Origin: Bigelowiella natans CCMP2755
Taxonomy: Eukaryota; Cercozoa; Chlorarachniophyceae
DNA length: 27,500 bases
Assembly (NCBI GenBank): GCA_000320545.1
Contig: ADNK01002936.1
Coordinates: forward strand, 1 to 27,500
Direction of reading: 5' to 3'
The notes beneath the pieces were generated by a model. It was given only the letters and a program-made list of their open reading frames with translations, had not been told where the DNA came from and ran no database searches. Of the stretch, positions 21,273 to 27,500 are shown piece by piece. Numbering within the stretch: position 1 is the first letter of the stretch; each line of letters opens with the position of its first letter. Position numbers and translations under genes: made by a program.

Positions 21273-23201
21273 AACCGTCGGTGGCGATCCATCCGAGGGC
21301 CTGAAAATGCGGAGAAAGGGCAGCAGATTATCCACGGCAAGCGCCTGGAGGATCTGCGCAGCACCGATTTGCGTGCCCATAGAGCTCATCACCACGGCCA
21401 GGAAGACGCCGGCCGACACCTGTGAGCCAGAAGAAGTTAAGGGGGGGGGGGGGGGGGAAGGAGGAGGAGATGGTGAAATATATAGTGCAAAAACCGTCGT
21501 TCGTGCCTTTCAGTTGCGTCTTCCTATCTCGTCCTATCCCTCCCCCCATCTTCCCATATGTTTCTCTCTTTCGGGGTATCGACGATTTGCTCTCCGCTAC
21601 ACTCATAGCTATCATATCATCATCGTCCATCACCAGCGGTTGAAAGACCGAGACGCGTCTTAGCACAGTGAAGCCCGTCTGCGTCCCAAGGACAGCAGCT
21701 GTGTTGGACGCACCGATGACGACGCCAAATCCAAGGTAGATGAAGCCTACAGATAGTAGAACAAAGAGGAAAGAAAAAGGAACGATGTGTGTGTGTGTGT
21801 GTGCGTCCATCATCATAACCATACGATGACGGTGATGGTGGCGATTGCAATGATGATAATGATGATGATTTCGATGGCGATGATGATGATGATGATGATG
21901 ATGAATGTGATCGGAATGAGCACTTGATCCAAACGTCGCCATTAAAGTTCCTTTTGGTATCGCCTTCGAGGGGTCCTTCAACACTCCCGACATATTGGCT
22001 CCGGCCATTATCCCCGTGACCGCGGGGAAGAGAATCGAGAAGATCGTGGCAAAGTCTTTGCCGTGCGTGTAGTGCGGTCCCCAGTTATCAGAGAAGGTAG
22101 TAGCTTTGACCCCCGTAAAACTGGAATTAAAAAAAGTGGTAAAAAATGAAGCACTTGTCAGCGAAAAACAGAACGATCGCTCCGATGTGAAACATGGAAT
22201 CAATTCATGGGATGGTGTTTGATTTGGATGATACAGCTCATCCTCTCTCTCTCTCTCTCTCTCCCCCCCCCCCCCCGCTCTCTCTCCATAATAATAGTCA
22301 TAATCATCACATAGATGCTGATGTCCTCCTACCCCTCAGTCTCGCCGGGCGACGAGATGAAAAAGCTCACAAATGCTACCGCGAGCACCACGCACGTGCA
22401 CGTGAATGCGCTGACGGCCGTCTTCGCGTAAAGCTGCGGGCCCACGTAGCAGATGATCGTGACGCCTACGAGGGCGGTGAACCCGAAACCGGTCCTCTTC
22501 CAATCCCCATACTTGCCTTCTCCGTAGAGAATGTCGCACAATTCCGCTGCGAAGCCGAGCAGATACACCACGCAGCCGGATATGTTTGCGCAGTAGAAGA
22601 TAACGCCAATGGCGCCGCCGAGTTCGGGCCCCAGTGCCCTGCTCACGAGGAAGTACGCGCCTCCACCGCGAAGACGGCCGTTTGTCGAGAGGGCAGACAG
22701 CGAGAGAGCCGTGGATATGACAACCTATCGAAAATCATGGGTCACGGTCTCAACGGCATTTGGATAATCGTTGTCTTGACGAGTGGTGAGTGGATGAGCT
22801 CAAGGCGTGCCCACACTCTCACATTCCTGCCACACGCAACACATGCTAATGTGATGATGATTTGCCGCCGCTAGGATCCATACTACCGTGTAGCTGACGA
22901 ACAGCATTATGAGAAAATGGGAGATTCCTGCCTGCCCGACGATCCATCCGAGCCGCTGGTACAAGATGACTCCGAATATGCACAGGCAGCATGGAACGAA
23001 CACTCCCTCAAACATCCCCAGTCCTTCCCGGATATTCTTTTCAGATCCGTTCCCTGTTTGGCGCAAAGAGCAGAGAAAACTAAAGACAAGAAAGCAGTTT
23101 TCGGTGAGAGGATATCAATGCCAACCTAATTTTTCGCCGGCCACATTGACCACGATGCGCCCGCCCTTCTCGTCCGGGATCTCCCGGTACACATCCTGCA
23201 T
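17193..23201 (-). CDS. SLC12A9/CIP1-like cation-chloride cotransporter family protein
   Basis: Exons: 23201-23126, 23053-22887, 22724-22333, 22120-21924, 21746-21634, 21419-21276, 21036-20814, 20605-20434, 19942-19679, 19462-19345, 19084-18834, 18651-18559, 18271-18138, 18095 to about 17803, 17492-17193. GT-AG phases agree throughout except for the unresolved end of exon 14. The product is roughly 950-980 residues. A short N-terminus precedes a membrane part from [20 protein letters not shown]. Family signatures: [28 protein letters not shown] (248-257), [53 protein letters not shown]. The cytosolic tail has [50 protein letters not shown] and ALTKDLQ...FVTEL at the C-terminus. [10 protein letters not shown], the tail and the terminal TEL fit SLC12A9 better than KCC or NKCC. 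SLC12A9 is a membrane protein of the chloride-cotransporter family; ion use cannot be read from sequence. Confidence 0.93.
17705..17728. repeat. C24 homopolymer
   Basis: Twenty-four consecutive C (G on the coding strand of the SLC12A9-like gene), in the stretch between its exons 14 and 15. Other long G/C homopolymers in introns of this gene occur near 17957, 18108, 19589, 21111, 21437 and 22263. Confidence 0.9.
18784..18832. repeat. (CA)n microsatellite at the exon 11 donor of the SLC12A9-like gene
   Basis: The CA/CGCA run begins at the donor GTGCGTGTGTG on the coding strand, so the intron opens with a GT-repeat. Further dinucleotide runs in the same gene: 19126-19148 (GT), 19245-19285 (CA), 19471-19531 (GT then GA), 21245-21272 (GT), 21787-21802 (GT), 22243-22262 (CT). 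Confidence 0.85.
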
Positions 23202-23508
23202 CTTCCTGCTACTGCCAGTATTTTTGAAGTGTGTGCCACGGCAGAGAGCAAATAGGCAGCGGCTTTGAGAAATTAGTCTACCTCTCAAGAGAGGCTTGTC
23301 TGTGCCTCTTGCACAGATTTGTTTGACACAAAAATCCTTCTCTCGCTCATCTTAGCAGGGAGCCATGCGAACTCGGTAATGCTCCCAATTTTCCCTTATG
23401 ACTCGATACTATGTTAGACGCAGGGAAATAATTCAGGCATTTCTAGTATAAATAAGAATCATTTCCACGTCATGTAGTTCTGAAAGGCTCCGACCGGAGG
23501 TCAATCCA
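23202..23508. other. Spacer upstream of the SLC12A9-like gene
   Basis: AT-richer sequence with no supported ORF; expected to contain the promoter and 5' leader of the SLC12A9-like gene. The coding frame stays open for some codons upstream of ATG 23201 without another ATG. Confidence 0.4.
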
Positions 23509-23971
23509 TCAAAATCGAGCAAAAAGGGAGGAATTTCTATAGAGCGACAACAGTTCCCGATCTTTTTTTGATATGTTCCGGTTTGGGAGAAAAGCCATCG
23601 GGGAAAGATCTACGCGTGCGCGTTCGGAATGACAGAGTACAAGCAGCCGAGCCCCTTCCCTCGAGACCCGACCGTTCGGGATGCAGGGGGAGGGCACGCG
23701 CTTGTGCCTCCCCGTCATCGATATGACGCCGTGGATGCCTGCAGAGGAAGGATCACAAAAGGATAAGAAGACCGATCCCGTCAGCAGAGCTGGGTTGTTG
23801 CGAGGAGTCTGAATCCAGTGGGGAGTTCTGTGGCTCTTTGGAGGCCGCGGAAGACGGGTCAATCCTCAAAATTTTCCTCTTGATTGGCAACGTTGCATCT
23901 TCATGGCCATCGAAACTTCTTTGTCTTTTCATCCCAGGCTTCTTCGCACTTTCTTCATCTGACCGACGCAT
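23509..23971 (-). CDS. Small two-exon gene of unknown function
   Basis: Exon 1 23971-23773 and exon 2 23738-23509, joined by a 34-nt GT-AG intron (GTCTTC...CTGCAG) in phase 1, give 142 residues. The N-terminal half is Lys/Arg/Ser-rich with candidate nuclear-localisation strings (KKPGMKRQR, PIKRKILR) and a Ser/Gln/Asp-rich middle. The C-terminal half has GRHKRVPSP and NISKKDRELLSLYR. I recognise no domain. It lies 308 bp upstream of the SLC12A9-like start on the same strand; it could instead be an upstream exon set of that gene, but the SLC12A9-like ATG gives a normal short N-terminus, so a separate gene is preferred. Without the splice the frames are broken. Confidence 0.45.
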
Positions 23972-24375
23972 GCTTGTTTGCTCTGACTTCGTGAAGAGGG
24001 CGCAGGAAAAGTGTGAATGAATGTGTGCCTGGGAGATGTGGGAGATGGGTCGTCAGTCGCTACTCGATTCACCAGGATCATGGTTGTGCGACTTGAAAAA
24101 AAACCAAGATTTCGTTTCATTTGGGGATTGACGTTCCACCGGTGCATGCCATTATTTTCCAAAATAAACAGAAAATCATTGACAAAATTACCAGTAGACA
24201 GATGATGTTGACACAGATGTGCTGAAAGTGTAACAAGAATTACACATGTTTGGGGGAAAACCTTTGTGGGGTAAAAATTCTTATTTTGGAAATTTTATCA
24301 TAAACATTTTGTTAAAAAACATTCATTGACTTAGAGGTCTAATGTACCTGCATTTTTTTCATTTTTGAGATAAAA
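23972..24375. other. Divergent intergenic region
   Basis: Between the small minus-strand gene and the plus-strand repeat gene. AT-rich towards 24200-24370, with no recognisable coding sequence or repeat. Confidence 0.4.
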
Positions 24376-24613
24376 TTTATCGGGCATGAATAGAGGTGCA
24401 GCAGGCCATTTGTCGTTTTTGGAAGGGACGACAACAATCCTTTCAAGTGCGGGTCCGATTTTTCCACATTTATTCATTTATTTATCGGGCATGAATACAG
24501 GTGCAGCAGGCCATTTGTCGTTTTTGGAAGGCCTGAGGAGAGCAAAACGTCAGCAAATCGCCATCGAAATTCAAGAAAAGCAAACAACCACAATTTCGGC
24601 AAGATCCTTCTGA
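24376..24613 (+). CDS. Possible 5' exon of the repeat gene, with 105-bp tandem duplication
   Basis: An open frame from ATG 24386 to 24613 contains a 51-bp direct repeat (24376-24426 and 24481-24531, one mismatch) spaced by 105 bp, which is 35 codons, so both copies read MN(R/T)GAAGHLSFLEG. The following residues LRRAKRQQIAIEIQEKQ look helical. A junction to the main repeat ORF was not found. It could be non-coding; the codon-multiple spacing supports coding. Confidence 0.35.
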
Positions 24614-24674
24614 GAAGGATCGGCCGCACATGAAAACGCTTAGATCAGAACATACCATCCCTCCCTTAAAACTC

Positions 24675-25142
24675 AACAGCTGGGAAGAAGAAAGACGGAG
24701 AAGCCGAAGCAAAAGCACTTCTGAATTCTGGAAAGACATCGCAATCGATCTACAAGCACATGGCATCTTCCATCCGTAAGGAAAAAGAAAGATCAGCTGG
24801 GAGGAAGAAAGACGGAGAAGCCGAGGCAAAAGCACTTCTGGATTCTGAAAAGATATCGCAATCGATCTACAAGCAGATGTTGTCTGCCATCCGTAAGGAA
24901 AAAGAAAGATCAGCTGGAAAGAAGAAAGACGGAGAAGCCGAGGCTAAAGCACTTCTGGATTCTGGAAAGATATCGCAATCGATCTACAAGCAGATGTTGT
25001 CTGCCATCCGTAAGGAAAAGGAAAGATCAGCTGGAAAGAAGAAAGACGGAGAAGCCGAGGCAAAAACAATTCTGACCGAGGCAAAGAAAGGACTTCTGGA
25101 TTCTGGAAAGACATCGCAATCGATCAACATGAACATGGTATC
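24675..25142 (+). repeat. Four tandem copies of a 117-bp (39-codon) unit
   Basis: CAGCTGG marks recur at about 24677, 24794, 24911 and 25028, exactly 117 bp apart. Copies differ at scattered bases. Copy 4 has an in-frame insertion (TILTEAKKG) and a diverged end (INMNMVSSIR). Confidence 0.9.
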
Positions 25143-26184
25143 TTCCATCCGCATGCCACAGCGAATAGTGCAGCAGCAGCCTCAAGGTGGTGATGTCGCC
25201 GTGCAAAAAGGCGCTGCCCCAAAACAGTCGACCCCCATCAAGCACTCTTTCATCAAAAAAGATGGGCTAAAGGTCAGTGTGACCGTCCACAAGAAGGACG
25301 ATGCGAAGGATGATGGTGATATACGATTGGTTTTCGCGGTGCCCTCGTACAACCACGAGTTCACCGCCACGAACGTGCACAGAGAAAATGGCGCCTTGCG
25401 ATTCAACACCAAATGGCCTCGAAGCTGGAAAATACCAGGGTCGACACTGATCCTGCACCCCAACGAACATGACCCTAAGTACCTCTTCGAGCTGCACCGA
25501 AAAACTGGGAAGATTGCACACGAGTTCAGCCTGGAGGAACCAAAACAGTCGACCCCCATCAAGCACTCTTTCATCAAAAAAGATGGGCTAAAGGTCAGTG
25601 TGACCGTCCACAAGAAGGACGATGCGAAGGATGATGGTGATATACGATTGGTTTTCGCGGTGCCCTCGTACAACCACGAGTTCACCGCCACGAACGTGCA
25701 CAGAGAAAATGGCGCCTTGCGATTCAACACCAAATGGCCTCGAAGCTGGAAAATACCAGGGTCGACACTGATCCTGCACCCCAACGAACATGACCCTAAG
25801 TACCTCTTCGAGCTGCACCGAAAAACTGGGAAGATTGCACACGAGTTCAGCCTGGAGGAACCAAAACAGTCGACCCCCATCAAGCACTCTTTCATCAAAA
25901 AAGATGGGCTAAAGGTCAGTGTGACCGTCCACAAGAAGGACGATGCGAAGGATGATGGTGATATACGATTGGTTTTCGCGGTGCCCTCGTACAACCACGA
26001 GTTCACCGCCACGAACATGCACAGAGAAAATGGCGCCTTGCGATTCAACACCAAATGGCCTCGAAGCTGGAAAATACCAGGGTCGACACTGATCCTGCAC
26101 CCCAACGAACATGACCCTAAGTACCTCTTCGAGCTGCACCGAAAAACTGGAAAGATTGCACACGGGTTCAGTCGTATGCGCTAG
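24675..26184 (+). CDS. Tandem-repeat protein: 39-residue basic repeats plus three 107-residue domains
   Basis: The frame is open from about 24667; the first in-frame ATG is 24760 (474 codons), but one repeat copy precedes it in frame, and AACAG at 24674-24678 could be an acceptor, so the true start may be upstream. Part A has four copies of a 117-bp unit (AGKKKDGEAEAKALLDSGK..SQSIYKQM..SIRKEKERS), highly charged and probably helical. A short Gln-rich linker follows. Part B has three copies of a 321-bp unit, identical by eye except one Val to Met change and the last residues of copy 3. Each has GLKVSVTVHKKDD, IRLVFAVPSYNHEF, GALRFNTKWPRSWK, STLILHPNEHDPKYLF. Alternating strands and the 'tKW..sWkipgstL.lh..e.D' rhythm suggest a C2-like beta-sandwich, but I do not recognise the family. 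No signal peptide or membrane segment is seen. Confidence 0.7.
25225..26166 (+). repeat. Three tandem copies of a 321-bp (107-codon) unit
   Basis: Copies start at 25225, 25546 and 25867 with the word CAGTCGACCCCCATC. Copies 1 and 2 appear identical. Copy 3 has GTG to ATG at the 'AACGTGCACAG' word and a diverged end after GGAAAGATTGCACACG. Confidence 0.95.
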
Positions 26185-27137
26185 ATGAGTTAGCACATCC
26201 AATGCATCCTGGCAACGTGACCGCAGGTCATTCATTCATTATTTGTTGATCGATGTCACACATTTAGCATTTAGCAGTGTAGCACAGCTCGCACGATGTT
26301 GCACAACGCGCATGGTATCTCGTTCACATCGAAAGATGCCGTGACTGCCATGAAGCAGCGCTGCGCTACGCAGCAAATGTTAATGCACAATGCAAATCAC
26401 GGCCGTGTGCCTCGCACAAACTCTTCGTGCACCATCTGTGCAAAGGCATGTGCGCACCACACACATGCATGTGCCACACCTAGACACAGCTGCATCCGTC
26501 TGCAACCATTTTGTCACGAGTCCCTGCCATTTTGAATTCGTTTCGCAACACGGAGTGTGCATGAGCGAAAGAGCTTCTGCACTAACACTTTGCATATTGG
26601 GTATGAACAAGGTGGAGGGCTATGATTATGGCTGGCCGAGCATCATCAGTCTAGCCGTAAGTTAAAAAGAGTGCTGTTTGCAGCAGCCACAAAAAGGGGG
26701 CCACTATCCTCATGAACACACCTACACACATGTCATCAAAGGAAACAGAAATTGTCACAATTACATTGCTTCCTGCCATCTCCTCCATCATTTACAGCGG
26801 ATTTCGTGTGCGGTGTTGTTCGAAAGGCTGTCGTTGATTTACAATCATCGTCATGTTCTCAAGATCAGCGACAATCATGTACCCCATACTGCCTCGCCGA
26901 GCCGTTGCCAGACACTGAGATTAGAACCTGTAGGTCCTGAAGAGGAAAGAAGACAACAGGGAAACAGGGGGGTGGGAGGAGTGGGAGAATCTGGAATAAA
27001 TACGCACATTACAAATAATAGGTTGTTGATGCTGCTGTTGCTGTTCGGCAAGGATCTTAGCATGTTGTGGTGTTGTTGGAACCTGCGCCGCGCACACGCC
27101 CATGCGCAACAAAAGAGTACCTAATTAATGTATTTTC

Positions 27138-27203
<66 letters not shown>

Positions 27204-27500
27204 ATATAGGTTTTATGCTTGTCTTTGTTTGTGTGCTGTGTAACATGGTTCAAATTTTTAACAGCTTTCTTTGTTGCTCTAACTCTACGTGTCTGTACTG
27301 CATACAATAAATCATCTGTATTCCGCCTCGGTCTCCTCCACCATTCATTACCCCGTTATTTTTTAGAAGAAAATCCCTCGAAAGCAGCCATGCACACATC
27401 TTAGTTTTTGAGAGAGAGTTCTGCTTACATGTTTAAGGTCTTCGTACAGGTACCGTCACCATAGAAAGGATAGCTGCCGCAAGTTAGTAATAGCCAACAT
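26185..27500. other. Gene-free end of the window
   Basis: Several frames of 60-150 codons exist on both strands but none shows a domain, a splice-consistent partner or non-random composition. AATAAA words occur at about 26996 and 27306 on the plus strand and may end an unseen transcript. Confidence 0.5.
27139..27203. repeat. (CA)n-(TA)n-(TG)n inverted-repeat microsatellite
   Basis: About 20 bp of CA, then about 18 bp of TA, then about 26 bp of TG. The CA and TG arms are reverse complements around an AT centre, so the tract is one large palindrome able to form a cruciform or hairpin. Confidence 0.9.

Noticed and set aside
21328-22203. 291-codon minus-strand ORF
   Set aside because: It reads through exons 22120-21924 and 21746-21634 and the intervening ATC/GT repeats and C-tract; not a single exon.
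22194-22874. 226-codon plus-strand ORF
   Set aside because: Antisense shadow of transporter exon 22724-22333, with a CT/C-rich start from simple repeats.
25182-26105. 307-codon minus-strand ORF
   Set aside because: Exact antisense of the 321-bp repeats; the three-fold repeat keeps the reverse frame open. The plus strand has the longer frame and protein-like composition.
24675-26166. CRISPR-like or satellite array
   Set aside because: Repeats are contiguous, codon-multiple in length and without spacers; they encode protein repeats.

Overview
The window is nuclear DNA of a microbial eukaryote. It carries intron-dense genes with GT-AG introns, long microsatellites inside introns, an LTR retrotransposon, and no operon structure. 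Gene content (DHX29-like helicase, SLC12A9-like transporter, bZIP factor, TPX2-like protein, ATP-grasp enzyme) and the 'RRIDPxDG..YT..F...YGGLKEW' module, which I associate with algal and protist proteins, suggest an alga-like protist such as a cryptophyte, stramenopile or haptophyte. The species cannot be fixed from sequence alone.

Layout. (1) 145-3689 (+): the last 12 exons of a DExH-box RNA helicase, with the core upstream of the window. (2) 3690-4968: tail-to-tail spacer with a very dense CTAG block. (3) 6328-4969 (-): two-exon gene for a sugar-transfer-associated ATP-grasp-type protein. (4) 7010-10477: complete LTR element, two apparently identical 326-bp LTRs, ATGC target duplication, one 905-codon ORF that joins Gag-protease directly to the end of integrase; reverse transcriptase and RNase H are missing. 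(5) 13205-11628 or 11080 (-): ATF4-like bZIP factor. (6) 13887-15988 (+): gene with a TPX2-like Aurora-docking N-terminus. (7) 15989-17192: second CTAG-dense tail-to-tail spacer. (8) 23201-17193 (-): SLC12A9/CIP1-like transporter, at least 15 exons. (9) 23971-23509 (-): small two-exon gene of unknown function. (10) about 24376-26184 (+): gene built of 35-, 39- and 107-residue tandem repeats. (11) 26185-27500: no convincing gene; a CA/TA/TG inverted repeat.

Exon structures were worked out by hand. Phases agree at almost every junction and the spliced products follow the known families; the few uncertain joints are named in the entries. No shared pathway links the genes. The two convergent spacers (helicase/ATP-grasp and TPX2-like/SLC12A9) are the two places where CTAG palindromes pile up.
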